NCBI GenBank assembly: GCA_902628925.1
Contig: CACOPA010000001.1
Location: 1 to 64,000 of the forward strand
Source: an uncultured SAR86 cluster bacterium
GTDB lineage: Bacteria; Pseudomonadota; Gammaproteobacteria; Magnimaribacterales; D2472
Reading direction: 5' to 3'
Length of the DNA stretch: 64,000 bases
The notes beneath the pieces were generated by a model. That model had not been told where the DNA came from. It made no database searches and saw nothing but the letters and a program-made list of their open reading frames with translations. Position numbers and translations under genes: made by a program. This document shows positions 35,179 to 44,709 of the stretch, piece after piece; positions within the stretch are counted from its first letter, which is position 1, and every line of letters starts with the position of its first letter.

Positions 35179-36611
35179 AATGATGCCCTCTCATCAGATG
35201 GATTGATAATACCTAGGTCAAAATCAGTAACTGGCTGTGTCTGCTTTTCACCTCTAACAAATGCTTCAGCACCATCAATAAATACATATTCCGCTAACGC
35301 ATAAACACTAAATGGATTTTTGCTCCAAATAACTAAATCGGCATCTTTCCCAATCTCAATAGTACCTGTTTGGTCCAAAATTCCAGCTGCTTTTGCTGGA
35401 TTACTTGTAATCCATTTAATTGCACGAGCCTTGCTGATTTCATAGCCAGCTCTTAATCCAGCTGATAAAGCTTTTGCAGCCTCTTGATTGAGATGCTGAA
35501 TACCAACTTCGTCATCTGAATGCACGATAGCGCATCCTTTGCCACTCCTTGCTTGGTCCACAATAGCAATATTGGCTGGGACCATGTCGTAGGCCTCATG
35601 TTTAAATCCCCACCAATCAGCCCATAAAGCCCCACAAATGCCCTCATCTGCTAGCAGATCAGCAATCTTATAAGCTTCAACTGCATGATGAAATGCGGTG
35701 ATTTTATAATCAAACTCCTTGGATAATTCAATCATATTTGCCATCTCATCAGCTCTATAGCAATGATTTTGAACTAATATCTCTCCACTTAAGACTCCTG
35801 CAAGCGTATCAAGCTCTAGGTTCCTTCTAGGAGGATCAACTAGCTCTTTGGCTTGATCTGACTTTTTAATATATTCATTCTGACGTTTCTGATAATCGAC
35901 TGCGCTGATCCAGGCCTTTCTGTAGCCTGCCATATTCCCCATCCTGGTTGAAGGTGCTGACCCTCGATTGCCATAAACTCTCTTTGGGTTTTCACCACAA
36001 GCCATCTTTAATGAGTGAGGAGCACCTGGGAATTTCATATCATGAATTATGTTTCTAGGAATATTCTTAAAAGTTGCCCCGCGACCACCAAACAGATTTG
36101 CAGAGCCTGGCAGTACATGAAAAGCAGTAACGCCACCTTTCAAGGCTAAAGAAAATTGGGGATCCTGTGACCAAACAGAGTGTTCAGCCCAAACCTCAGC
36201 CGTATTAGGGCTGGTTGCCTCATTTCCATCTGAGCTTGTTCTTACACTTGGTGCTGGATAAACACCCATGTGCGAATGAATATCAATAAGTCCAGGAGTT
36301 AACCATTTGCCCCTAGCATCAATAATCGTTGCATTGTTATCAACGATATCTTTTCCTATCTCCTTAATGATGCCGTCGTCAAAAAGTACATCAAGGTTTG
36401 AATATTCGTTGCCAAGCCCATCATAAAGATTAACAGACTTAATCAGTGTTCTCTCCGATTCGAGCGGTTTGTAGTTAGATTCAAATGGTTCTCTTTCTAA
36501 TGAACTAGATTTTGCTGGAGCATCAGCTGTGCTGGATTGAGATACTTCGACATCCTCTGAGCATGAGTAAATTAGAAGCATAGAGAAAGCTAAAAATAAA
36601 TGATTTTTCAT
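35175..36611 (-). CDS. amidohydrolase family lipoprotein
   Basis: From the ATG at 36611 the protein has a lipoprotein signal (FSMLLIYSC, Cys17). An upstream in-frame ATG at 36626 is less likely. The active-site HxH is present (PGLIDIHSHMG, His112 and His114), as are later His residues (VQNHCYRADE, AFHHAVEAY) and Asp in IVHSDDEVGIQ. GTIEIGKDADLVIWSKNPF is the usual C-terminal motif. It probably hydrolyses a cyclic amide or peptide in the periplasm; the substrate is unknown. It pairs with the degenerate homologue downstream. Confidence 0.85.
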   Translation of the reverse strand: MKNHLFLAFSMLLIYSCSEDVEVSQSSTADAPAKSSSLEREPFESNYKPLESERTLIKSVNLYDGLGNEYSNLDVLFDDGIIKEIGKDIVDNNATIIDARGKWLTPGLIDIHSHMGVYPAPSVRTSSDGNEATSPNTAEVWAEHSVWSQDPQFSLALKGGVTAFHVLPGSANLFGGRGATFKNIPRNIIHDMKFPGAPHSLKMACGENPKRVYGNRGSAPSTRMGNMAGYRKAWISAVDYQKRQNEYIKKSDQAKELVDPPRRNLELDTLAGVLSGEILVQNHCYRADEMANMIELSKEFDYKITAFHHAVEAYKIADLLADEGICGALWADWWGFKHEAYDMVPANIAIVDQARSGKGCAIVHSDDEVGIQHLNQEAAKALSAGLRAGYEISKARAIKWITSNPAKAAGILDQTGTIEIGKDADLVIWSKNPFSVYALAEYVFIDGAEAFVRGEKQTQPVTDFDLGIINPSDERASL

Positions 36612-36655
36612 ACTAATTAATTCCAATGAATGATTAAAGAATTATAAAGGATATA

Positions 36656-37369
36656 ATGCTTCTCATGAAAAGATCAAATGACAGAGCTTTTGACCAGCTT
36701 AGAGACGTCAATGTTGAAACTGGCATCATTAGTAATGCTGAAGGATCTGCATTAATTAAGTTTGGAAATACTCATGTTATTTGCACGGCATCAATTGAAA
36801 ATTCTGTACCCAGATGGATGAAAAATAGCAATGAGGGATGGATCACAGCTGAGTACGGCATGCTTCCAAGATCAACTCATGAGAGAATGGGAAGAGAGGC
36901 TGCCCGTGGAAAACAAAGTGGAAGAACACAAGAGATTCAGAGACTTATCGGTAGATCTCTCCGACAAAGTGTGAACTTGGAATATTTAAAAGATCACACT
37001 GTCACAATAGACTGTGACGTGATTCAAGCTGATGGGGGAACCCGCACTGCCTCAATTACCGGAGGCTGTATTGCTTTATTTTCTGCAATTCAAAATAAAT
37101 TAAAGGATCATAGGGCTATAAAAAAACATGTGGCTGCCATCTCCATTGGCCTCCTTAATGACGAGCCTATTTTAGACCTAGACTATACAGAGGACTCTTC
37201 AGCTGAAACAGATCTTAATCTAGTCATGGATGAAGATAATGGCATCATTGAAATACAAGGCACTGCAGAAGAGAAACCATTTTCAAATGAGCAACTTGAA
37301 CAGATGTTGGATATTGGGAAAAAAGGTATAGGCCATTTGATTGAGCTTCAGAAAAAATGTCTCAATTAA
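36656..37369 (+). CDS. rph: ribonuclease PH
   Basis: A 237-residue phosphorolytic exoribonuclease that trims tRNA 3' ends. Motifs: [75 protein letters not shown] and [19 protein letters not shown]. An AAAGGA ribosome site suits the first ATG; another lies 9 bp in. It overlaps pyrE by 13 bp, an rph-pyrE pair also found in E. coli. Confidence 0.97.
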   Translation: MLLMKRSNDRAFDQLRDVNVETGIISNAEGSALIKFGNTHVICTASIENSVPRWMKNSNEGWITAEYGMLPRSTHERMGREAARGKQSGRTQEIQRLIGRSLRQSVNLEYLKDHTVTIDCDVIQADGGTRTASITGGCIALFSAIQNKLKDHRAIKKHVAAISIGLLNDEPILDLDYTEDSSAETDLNLVMDEDNGIIEIQGTAEEKPFSNEQLEQMLDIGKKGIGHLIELQKKCLN

Positions 37370-38001
37370 AAGATTATCAAATTAACTTTATTAATGAAGC
37401 CATGCGTGTAGGCGCATTAGAATTTGGAACGTTCACCTTAAAATCTGGCAGACAAAGTCCATATTTTTTTAACGCATCAAAATTACTTTTTGATGCAGAT
37501 ATAAACATCATCATCGAAGGATTTGCCCATAAGTTTTTAGAATTCGGTTCAGACATCAATCAATTGTTTGGGCCTGCCTATAAAGGTACTATTTTTGGAA
37601 GCATGTTAGGCATGCATCTCAAAAAAACCAACCCCTCATTATCACTTTGTTTTAATAGAAAAGAAGTTAAAGATCATGGTGAAGGTGGGATGTTTATTGG
37701 TCAAAGTCCCTCTGGGAATGTTGTGGTAGTTGACGATGTACTTTCAGCAGGAACTGCCGCCAAGGAATCCATCGATTTAATTTTAGAAAATGATGCGATA
37801 CCGTCTGGTATCTTGGTTGGGTTAAATCGCCAGGAAAAAGGTACATCAGCACAATCTGCAAGCTTTGAGTTAGAACAAACCTACAACCTTAAAGTCCTCT
37901 CTGTAATTTGTCTTGATGATTTAATAAGGTTTCTTAAGCAAGGTGATCAAGCGGAGTTTATTGATAGCATGGAAAGCTATCGGGATGAGTGGGGAGCCTA
38001 G
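37357..38001 (+). CDS. pyrE: orotate phosphoribosyltransferase
   Basis: A 214-residue transferase that makes OMP from orotate and [47 protein letters not shown] and the PRPP-binding [17 protein letters not shown] are present. ribE begins at the next base after its stop, so rph-pyrE-ribE is a compact operon. pyrB lies convergently downstream. Confidence 0.97.
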   Translation: MSQLKDYQINFINEAMRVGALEFGTFTLKSGRQSPYFFNASKLLFDADINIIIEGFAHKFLEFGSDINQLFGPAYKGTIFGSMLGMHLKKTNPSLSLCFNRKEVKDHGEGGMFIGQSPSGNVVVVDDVLSAGTAAKESIDLILENDAIPSGILVGLNRQEKGTSAQSASFELEQTYNLKVLSVICLDDLIRFLKQGDQAEFIDSMESYRDEWGA

Positions 38002-38616
38002 ATGTTCACGGGTATCGTAACTGAGCAAGGTGTTGTTTCGTCCGTTAAATCGAATAGGGGCTATAGCTCAATTTCAATCAAATGTTCAAAGAAATTTCTA
38101 AAAGGGTTGAAGAAAGGTGCCAGTGTTGCAGTCAATGGAGTTTGTCTGACTTCAAAAAAAGGTAGTTCTGAGATGCTCCAGTTTGATGTAATTGACGAAA
38201 CTCTGTCCTTAACAAACCTTAAGCAGATAAAAAAAGGTACAAACGTTAATTTGGAACGCTCAATGACTGTAAAAACTGAAATTGGTGGTCACTTATTGTC
38301 AGGCCATATTCATTGTGAGGGCACGATATCAAAAATAACTAAAGTTTCAAATCAAACTAAAGACATGTTAATCACCCTTCCGTCTAAGATGATGAAATAT
38401 ATTTTTTACAAAGGGTACATTGGTATCAATGGATGCAGCTTAACCATTGGAAAAGTGAATAAAAATTCATTTTTCATTCACTTGATTCCTGAAACATTAA
38501 AAATTACAAACCTAGACGAATTATCAGAAAAATCAAAAGTTAATATTGAGATCGAGCAGAGTACTTTGATTACGGTTGAAAGCGTTGAAAAAATTATTGC
38601 TCAGAAAAAAGTTTAG
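38002..38616 (+). CDS. ribE: riboflavin synthase alpha chain
   Basis: A 204-residue riboflavin synthase with the two expected lumazine-binding repeats: MFTGIVTEQGVV...GASVAVNGVCLTS (1-95) and GHLLSGHIHCEGTI...GYIGINGCSLTIGKV (about 96-190). It dismutates two dimethyl-ribityllumazines to riboflavin. It starts directly after pyrE with no gap and no FMN riboswitch, and overlaps convergent pyrB by 23 bp at the 3' end. Confidence 0.95.
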   Translation: MFTGIVTEQGVVSSVKSNRGYSSISIKCSKKFLKGLKKGASVAVNGVCLTSKKGSSEMLQFDVIDETLSLTNLKQIKKGTNVNLERSMTVKTEIGGHLLSGHIHCEGTISKITKVSNQTKDMLITLPSKMMKYIFYKGYIGINGCSLTIGKVNKNSFFIHLIPETLKITNLDELSEKSKVNIEIEQSTLITVESVEKIIAQKKV

Positions 38617-39499
38617 CTAAAACTGCCATTCTAAGACCTACACCATTTGCTACTTGATGTGAAACCTTGCAATTATCTAAATTAGCTATTTCTTCATTAA
38701 ACTCTATCCCATAGTTAACTGGACCCGGATGAAATAGAAGAAAATTCTCAGCAGCATTTTTTAGCCTTTCTTGAGTCAATTGGTATTTACTTACATATTC
38801 TGCATGATCAATGCTTAAAGTATCTTGCATTCTTTCTTTTTGAATTCTTAATCCCATTACTAAATCGGAGTCCTTAATGACAGAATCCATGTCAGGATCA
38901 AATTTTCCAAAATCAGAATCAACAAAATTAGTACATAATTCAGGAAGTCCAGAAAATCTTAAGGTCTTACAGCCAAGCTTTTTTGTTAATTCAACAAAAG
39001 ATTTCGCAACTCTTGAATGATCAAGGTGACCAATAATTGAAATGTTCATTTCAGATATTTCTCTGTTGAATTCCTTGATTGTTAATAAGTCAGTCAATGC
39101 CTGGGTTGGATGAGATTCTGCTCCTGCTCCAGCGTTTACAAAGCAGAGGTCAGGATATTGATTTGCAAGATCACTAATTATAGGTTCTGAATGCCTAATT
39201 ATAAAAAGGTGTAATCCCATTAAAGCTAAAGTTTCAATGGTATCGCTAACTGATTCTCCTTTGACAATTGATGAAGTATCTGGATTTATGTCTATAAAGC
39301 TGGCACCAAGGTTCATTAATGCTATTTGAAATGAAGATTTCGTTCGGGTGCTTGGTTCAAAAAATAATAATGCTGCCTTTTTATCTTCATAAATTGGCTC
39401 TTGATTAAACCCTCCTAAATCAGATCTAAATTGAGAAGCAAGCGAAACAATGTCTTCTATTTCTTTTATGTTTAGAGATTTAATATCGATTAAATTCAT
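38594..39499 (-). CDS. pyrB: aspartate carbamoyltransferase catalytic subunit
   Basis: A 301-residue transferase catalysing the first committed step of pyrimidine synthesis. Carbamoyl-phosphate loop FFEPSTRTKSSFQIALMNLG, IIRHSEP, ESHPTQALTDLLTI and LLFHPGPVNYGIEF are clear. No regulatory pyrI or inactive dihydroorotase-like partner gene is adjacent. It follows ridA by 1 bp on the minus strand. Confidence 0.95.
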   Translation of the reverse strand: MNLIDIKSLNIKEIEDIVSLASQFRSDLGGFNQEPIYEDKKAALLFFEPSTRTKSSFQIALMNLGASFIDINPDTSSIVKGESVSDTIETLALMGLHLFIIRHSEPIISDLANQYPDLCFVNAGAGAESHPTQALTDLLTIKEFNREISEMNISIIGHLDHSRVAKSFVELTKKLGCKTLRFSGLPELCTNFVDSDFGKFDPDMDSVIKDSDLVMGLRIQKERMQDTLSIDHAEYVSKYQLTQERLKNAAENFLLFHPGPVNYGIEFNEEIANLDNCKVSHQVANGVGLRMAVLAKLFSEQ

Positions 39500-39500
39500 T

Positions 39501-39887
39501 TTAATTTGGTATTACTAAAATGGCATCGATTTCTATTTCTGCATCTAGAGGTAGTTTTGCAGCCTGAATGGTTACTCGAGCAGGATATGGTGGATTCATC
39601 CTGGCTTCCATAATCGAATTTACCTCACCAAATTTCGATAAGTCTGATAGGTAAATTGTTATCTTGACTGCATGATTGAGATCTGAATCAGCTGCCGCAG
39701 CAATTGCTGTTAAGTTATCGAATACTTTATTAACTTGATCTGAAAATGATGAATCAACTAATTCTCCAGAGGCATGATCAAGAGGAATTTGTCCAGAGAT
39801 ATAAACTGTATTCCCTGCTTTTACAGCTTGATTGTATGGCCCGATCGCAGAAGGTGCATTTTCTGTTTTAATAATTTGTTTTTTCAT
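39501..39887 (-). CDS. ridA: RidA enamine/imine deaminase
   Basis: A roughly 128-residue RidA starting at MKKQIIKTENAPSAIGPYNQ (ATG at 39887); an in-frame start 15 bp upstream lies inside spoT. The family core GNTVYISGQIPLD and NPPYPARVTIQAAKLP with catalytic Arg are intact, ending in EIDAILVIPN. RidA removes 2-aminoacrylate made by PLP enzymes. It overlaps spoT by 20 bp; the spoT-ridA pair is common in gammaproteobacteria. Compare the Arg-less homologue at 2.1 kb. Confidence 0.93.
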   Translation of the reverse strand: MKKQIIKTENAPSAIGPYNQAVKAGNTVYISGQIPLDHASGELVDSSFSDQVNKVFDNLTAIAAAADSDLNHAVKITIYLSDLSKFGEVNSIMEARMNPPYPARVTIQAAKLPLDAEIEIDAILVIPN

Positions 39888-42081
39888 TTTTGCTCTTTGC
39901 ATCGTTGATGATCCTCACACAACTATTTACAAATTTCTTTGATCTAATTTTTTTCATCAAAGCCTGAAGATGCTGTAAATTGAGAACATCGCCCTCAAAC
40001 ATGAACTCTGTAAATTTAGTATCAAGATCCCTGGTTCTAGCATTGGATATGTTGATATTCATTTTTGCAAAGACTGAAGCTAAATCCGCCAAGCTGCCAG
40101 GACGATCTTCACCAACTATCTTAATGTGTGCTCGATAGTACCTCTCTTGCCGGTTATCTCCCCAAATGGCTGAAAAGAACCTTGAGGCGTCATCTCGATT
40201 CTTTGAAAGCTGTCGGCATCTTGAATGGTGAATCACAATTCCCCTGTCAGTATCTGTATGAGCTTTAATGGGATCACCATATACCGGCATGCAGCACTTA
40301 GCATAAACAACGGTAACGCCCTCAATATTGTGATCTTCAAGTATTAATGATCCAGAAACTTTGTTTTTTGAGCCCTTAGCCTGAACTTCTTCAAAAAATT
40401 TCTCAGCAACTATTGCGCCTGTTTTTCTTCCCAATCCAAGATCAGTTAAAAGATTATTTAATGAGTCAACACCGAGCAGCTTAAGAACTCCTTGTAGTCT
40501 GCTGCCACGATAGTCTTCAAGACTTAGCCCACTTCTTGCAAGTTCAGATTCAAGCATTACTTTACCGGCTTTCCTAGCTTGAGATATTTTTTGCTGTCTC
40601 AAACTTGATCGAATGGCACTTCTGGCTTTGCTTGTGGTAACAAAGTTAAGCCATGCCGGACTTGGCTCAGCATCTTTGGAAACTTCAATCTCTATGCTCT
40701 GTCCGCTTTCTAATTGAATATTCAACGGAGCATACTTTCTATTAACTTTACATCCAATAGTTTTATTACCAATATCTGTGTGGAGCTCATAGGCAAAGTC
40801 TATTGGGGTTGCGCCATTTTTTAGGTTAAGAATATCTCCGTCGGGGGTAAACACATATACTTCGTTATTAAAGAGATCAGATTTAATTGTTTCAAAAAAC
40901 TCATCTGAGTTTTTGGCTTCTTTGTCATAATCGACTATGCTTTTTAGCCATTTACGAGCCCCGAGACCCTCTGAGGCATCAGATTTCTCTGTTTTATACG
41001 CCCAATGTGCGGCAACGCCATTTTCTGCAATCTCAACCATATTTTTTGTTTGGATCTGAACTTCAATTGGAATGCCCTCAAGGGCAATGAGGGTTGTATG
41101 CAACGCCTGATATCCATTACTTTTTGGAATGGCCACATAATCTTTAAAACGGTTTTCAATGGGTTTATAAAAATTATGCACAATGCCCAAACTCCTGTAA
41201 GCATCATCAACAGAATTAACAATTATTCGAAAGGCAAAAACATCTAAAATTTCATTAAACGGTCGTTTGCGATATTTAATTTTTCTGTAGAGACTAAAAA
41301 GACTTTTTTGTCTTCCTTTTACCGTTGCCTGAACTCCATTATCTTTTAAGTTTTTCTTAATTTCCTTTTTAAGTTTGTAAACAATTCTTTCGCGGCCCCT
41401 TTTTGCATTTTTAATAGCTGATTTAAGAAGTCTTGCTCTCATTGGATGCAAGCATTTAAAAGCTCTATCTTCGAGCTCTTCTCTAAGATTTTGCATTCCT
41501 ATTCGTATGGCTATGGGTCCATAAACATCTAGTGTCTCGATGCATTTTTGAATTTGCTTATCTCTTGGAAGAAAATCAATTGTTCTCATATTGTGCAATC
41601 GATCACATAACTTAACTAAGATCACTCGTATGTCTTTAGACATAGCTAATGCCATTTTTTGAAAACTACCTGCATTCCTCTCAGCAATATTTTTAAAATC
41701 CATTTTATTAAGTTTGCTGACGCCATCGATAATGCTGACTACATCCTTACCGAACATTTTCTCTAAAGTGGTTTTTTGGACATCGCAATCCTCTAAGACA
41801 TCATGCATGAAGCCCGCACATACAGATTCAAGATCAACTTTTAGGTCCAACAAGATAGAAGCTACTTCAACAGGATGAGAAATATAAGGAGATCCGTCTC
41901 TTCTAAGCTGACCCTCATGCGCCTCGAGCGCAACGCAATAAGCTAAATTGATTTTTTTAACTTCTTTTTTATCAAAGTATGCAGAAGCTTTTTTAAATAT
42001 ATCTTGCGGAAGTCTTACTAGATTTGATTGATCTGGATTATTAAGAACTGAAAGATTGGTGGCTGCTAATTGATCGCTCAA
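39868..42081 (-). CDS. spoT: bifunctional (p)ppGpp synthetase/hydrolase SpoT
   Basis: A 737-residue RSH protein. The hydrolase HD domain is seen in SPYISHPVEVASILLDL and GFMHDVLEDCDV, with RLHNMRTIDFL. The synthetase domain follows (YRSLGIVHNFYKPIENRFKD, IPKSNGYQALHTTL, VEIQ-like strand), then TGS (VYVFTPDGDILNLKNGATPI) and a C-terminal ACT (VGEDRPGSLADLASVFAKMN). It makes and degrades ppGpp. It is downstream of rpoZ, gmk and yicC in one minus-strand run, as in other gammaproteobacteria. Confidence 0.96.
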   Translation of the reverse strand: MSDQLAATNLSVLNNPDQSNLVRLPQDIFKKASAYFDKKEVKKINLAYCVALEAHEGQLRRDGSPYISHPVEVASILLDLKVDLESVCAGFMHDVLEDCDVQKTTLEKMFGKDVVSIIDGVSKLNKMDFKNIAERNAGSFQKMALAMSKDIRVILVKLCDRLHNMRTIDFLPRDKQIQKCIETLDVYGPIAIRIGMQNLREELEDRAFKCLHPMRARLLKSAIKNAKRGRERIVYKLKKEIKKNLKDNGVQATVKGRQKSLFSLYRKIKYRKRPFNEILDVFAFRIIVNSVDDAYRSLGIVHNFYKPIENRFKDYVAIPKSNGYQALHTTLIALEGIPIEVQIQTKNMVEIAENGVAAHWAYKTEKSDASEGLGARKWLKSIVDYDKEAKNSDEFFETIKSDLFNNEVYVFTPDGDILNLKNGATPIDFAYELHTDIGNKTIGCKVNRKYAPLNIQLESGQSIEIEVSKDAEPSPAWLNFVTTSKARSAIRSSLRQQKISQARKAGKVMLESELARSGLSLEDYRGSRLQGVLKLLGVDSLNNLLTDLGLGRKTGAIVAEKFFEEVQAKGSKNKVSGSLILEDHNIEGVTVVYAKCCMPVYGDPIKAHTDTDRGIVIHHSRCRQLSKNRDDASRFFSAIWGDNRQERYYRAHIKIVGEDRPGSLADLASVFAKMNINISNARTRDLDTKFTEFMFEGDVLNLQHLQALMKKIRSKKFVNSCVRIINDAKSKNEKTNY

Positions 42082-42104
42082 TTAATACTCCGAGGGTTTT
42101 TTCA

Positions 42105-42377
42105 TTACCCCACTATATCATCCTTTGGTTTCTGCCTGTCTAGAGAAAATTCATCAAGCAGCATATCTTCTTCAAGAGTTTTTTCTAAGATTTCGTTATT
42201 AATTAGCCCTTCTTCGATTTCTCTTAAAGCGACGATGGTAGGTTTATCATCTTCCCACTCGACCAGAGGTTCTCGACTGGTTGTTGAGAGTTGTCTTGCA
42301 CGACCAGAGGCTAATAGTATTAATTCAAATCTACTGTGTACTTTGTCTAAACATCCTTCAACTGTAATTCTAGCCAT
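42105..42377 (-). CDS. rpoZ: RNA polymerase omega subunit
   Basis: A 90-residue omega subunit. [20 protein letters not shown] and [10 protein letters not shown] followed by [15 protein letters not shown] are diagnostic. It promotes beta-prime folding and, in E. coli, helps form a ppGpp site, which fits its place before spoT (23-bp gap). It lies 36 bp after gmk. Confidence 0.96.
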   Translation of the reverse strand: MARITVEGCLDKVHSRFELILLASGRARQLSTTSREPLVEWEDDKPTIVALREIEEGLINNEILEKTLEEDMLLDEFSLDRQKPKDDIVG

Positions 42378-42413
42378 AATTAACCTCGGAGGCGTATTTT
42401 AGTGTTTTTATGT

Positions 42414-43028
42414 TTATGAATTCAATAGTTTGGTTAAAAACAATTCTTTTTTTGAATTCATTGGAAAACTGTCTTCCCCAGTGATTATTCTTGCAAGATC
42501 ATTACAACAATCCTCAAAAACATCATTGACCAAGATATGATCATAGTCTTTGCAACTGGGTATTTCTTTCATTGCATTTGAAAGTCTTAACTCAATGCTT
42601 TCCTTGGAATTTGTGCCTCTCTCATTCAGCCTTTCAGTAAGAGATTCAATACTTGGCGGTAACAAAAAAATAGACTCGTGAGGAAAGTTAGTTGATTTAA
42701 TTTGCTGAACGCCTTGGACATCTATCTCCAGGATGATATTTATCCCCTCAGCAATCTTTGTTTCTACGAAATCTTTCGAGGTACCATAAAAATTTCCATG
42801 AACTAATGCGTGCTCTAAAAAGAAATCATTACTAACTTTATTTTTAAAATCATCTTCGCTAGTAAAAATATAATAATCTTGACTGCCGCCCCTTTTTTTT
42901 CGGGTTGTATGGGAGATTGAAAGTTCTACATTGAAATTTTTAGAATTTAGATTATCCAAGACTGCATTTATCAGTGAAGACTTCCCTGTTCCTGAAGCTG
43001 CAGATATAAGAAAAAGTTTAGCTTTCAT
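42414..43028 (-). CDS. gmk: guanylate kinase
   Basis: A 204-residue P-loop kinase phosphorylating GMP to GDP. The P-loop region is SAASGTGKSSLINAVL, followed by SISHTTRKKRGGSQDYYIF (GMP-binding Ser/Arg), EHALVHGNFYGTSKDFVE, and ILEIDVQGVQQIK. It overlaps yicC by 4 bp and precedes rpoZ and spoT, the usual order. Confidence 0.96.
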   Translation of the reverse strand: MKAKLFLISAASGTGKSSLINAVLDNLNSKNFNVELSISHTTRKKRGGSQDYYIFTSEDDFKNKVSNDFFLEHALVHGNFYGTSKDFVETKIAEGINIILEIDVQGVQQIKSTNFPHESIFLLPPSIESLTERLNERGTNSKESIELRLSNAMKEIPSCKDYDHILVNDVFEDCCNDLARIITGEDSFPMNSKKELFLTKLLNS

Positions 43029-43873
43029 TGAATATTTTGTGTTTGTTCTCTTAATTCCTCAACAAGAATTTTTAAATTTATTGCAAGCTTCTTTGCTTTA
43101 GAATTATCAAGCTTAACTGATAAAGTATTTGCTTCTCTGAATATTTCTTGCAGCATAAAATCAATTTTTTTTCCATGAGGGCCATTTGATTTAAGAATCT
43201 TATTGATTTCTTTAATATGAAAACCAATCCTGTCTAACTCCTCAGATACATCTTGTTTCATAATCTGCAAAGCAATCTCTTTTTCAATTTCCTCACTAGG
43301 ATTTTCTAAAAAATGATTAAGTCTTTCTTTAATATTTTTCTTTCTTTGCTTATTAATTGAAGGAATCATTTTTCGGAGTGAAGCTTCTATTGAAAGAATA
43401 TTTTTAATTTTAATATTCAAAACTTTTAATATTTTATTTCCTTCACTCAATCTTGAGTGTTTTAAGTCATCTATGGCTTTATTTATAACTTTTGTTAAGT
43501 GCGCGTCACTAATGGCAGAATCTTCAGACAATGAAACAACACCAGGAAAATTTTTAATATCGATAAATTTAAGGGTAGCGGTTTCAAGATGCTTTGACTT
43601 TTTAATTTCCTTGTTAAGCTGCGCTAGCACATCATTATTTATAGAAAGCTTTGGGCTACTTCCTCCAAGGACATTTAACCTAACATCAAATTGCCCCCTG
43701 ATAAAAACAGATTTAAGTTTTTGATTGAGATGCTCTTCTACTGAAAAGGATTGTTGAGCTGACTTGAAATGAATATCAATAAATTTGCTATTGACTGATT
43801 TTATCTCACAAGATATTTCAAAATTTTTATTGCTAAGTTTTGAAAAACCGAAGCCGGTCATGCTCTGCATCAT
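43025..43873 (-). CDS. yicC: YicC family endoribonuclease
   Basis: A 282-residue YicC protein opening with MQSMTGFGFSKL (preceded by one extra Met) and SCEIKSVNSKFIDIHFK. The C-terminal domain (about 150-282) ends with GKKIDFMLQEIFREANTLSV and a Lys/Glu-rich helix, typical of the family. YicC has been described as an endoribonuclease acting on small RNAs in E. coli. It precedes gmk with a 4-bp overlap. Confidence 0.92.
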   Translation of the reverse strand: MMQSMTGFGFSKLSNKNFEISCEIKSVNSKFIDIHFKSAQQSFSVEEHLNQKLKSVFIRGQFDVRLNVLGGSSPKLSINNDVLAQLNKEIKKSKHLETATLKFIDIKNFPGVVSLSEDSAISDAHLTKVINKAIDDLKHSRLSEGNKILKVLNIKIKNILSIEASLRKMIPSINKQRKKNIKERLNHFLENPSEEIEKEIALQIMKQDVSEELDRIGFHIKEINKILKSNGPHGKKIDFMLQEIFREANTLSVKLDNSKAKKLAINLKILVEELREQTQNIQ

Positions 43874-43892
43874 AGATTGATATTATATATTT

Positions 43893-44672
43893 TTATCCAT
43901 CAAGCAATTTACTCTTTAATAAATTTGATATATCTAATTGCTTGCCAGGATTATCGATACGAAAAAAATCATCGAAGTTTTTTTCAGGGAAGAGCATTTT
44001 AAATCGTTCTTGAGCAAGCACCGTCGGTTCGCTTACATTAAGCAGCAATAAATCTGTTTTGTTGATACAGAAATTCATAATTATCCTAGCTGCCTGATCC
44101 CTGTTCAGCCGATTAAGATTTGAACTTATTGGAATTAGCTTGTTCTGAAACTCATCCACTTGTTTATAAAAAATTTTATCCTTCATTTCAGGATCATATA
44201 AACCAGACAATCTAAAAATTGTTTTTTGCGATGAATTGATCTCATTTGAATAGATGGCTTCGCTTTCTAAAAGGCTTTTGGATCTAAAATCTTCTAAATT
44301 AATATTGCTAAGCTCATTAATTGGCTCTTCTGAGTCTTGATAAACTCGTGTGGATGAAATCAATAATGACTTTTTAAATGATATATTTTTTAGTAACTTA
44401 GAAATGAACTTCATGCCCTCCTCATAACCCTTTTCATAGCCCGCCTCATCAAATGATGTAGGGGTTAACGTGATGATGAGACAGTCATAGTTTTTAAGAA
44501 GGTCAACTTTTTGAGCAGAATTTTTAAACCAATCTAAGGAGTGGTATTGATCAGGGACAACTCTGGGTTTGAGTGATCGTGAAATCCCAGTTATCACAAG
44601 ATCGTCTTTACTAATCGAAGCTAGACGAGAACCCAGATCTCCATACCCAATAAATAAAATATTCTTTTTCAT
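43893..44672 (-). CDS. NAD(P)-binding epimerase-like protein (YeeZ-like)
   Basis: A 259-residue Rossmann protein with the N-terminal dinucleotide loop LFIGYGDLGSRLAS. SLLISSTRVYQDSEEPINE resembles the Ser-rich strand and Tyr of extended SDRs, but no clean YxxxK follows, so catalysis is uncertain. The layout recalls YeeZ-type proteins of unknown function. It lies 20 bp upstream of yicC on the same strand, and is divergent from recG. Confidence 0.7.
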   Translation of the reverse strand: MKKNILFIGYGDLGSRLASISKDDLVITGISRSLKPRVVPDQYHSLDWFKNSAQKVDLLKNYDCLIITLTPTSFDEAGYEKGYEEGMKFISKLLKNISFKKSLLISSTRVYQDSEEPINELSNINLEDFRSKSLLESEAIYSNEINSSQKTIFRLSGLYDPEMKDKIFYKQVDEFQNKLIPISSNLNRLNRDQAARIIMNFCINKTDLLLLNVSEPTVLAQERFKMLFPEKNFDDFFRIDNPGKQLDISNLLKSKLLDG

Positions 44673-44709
44673 TCTTTTAAAGTGCTTATATTAAAAGTAT
44701 TATCCAGTT

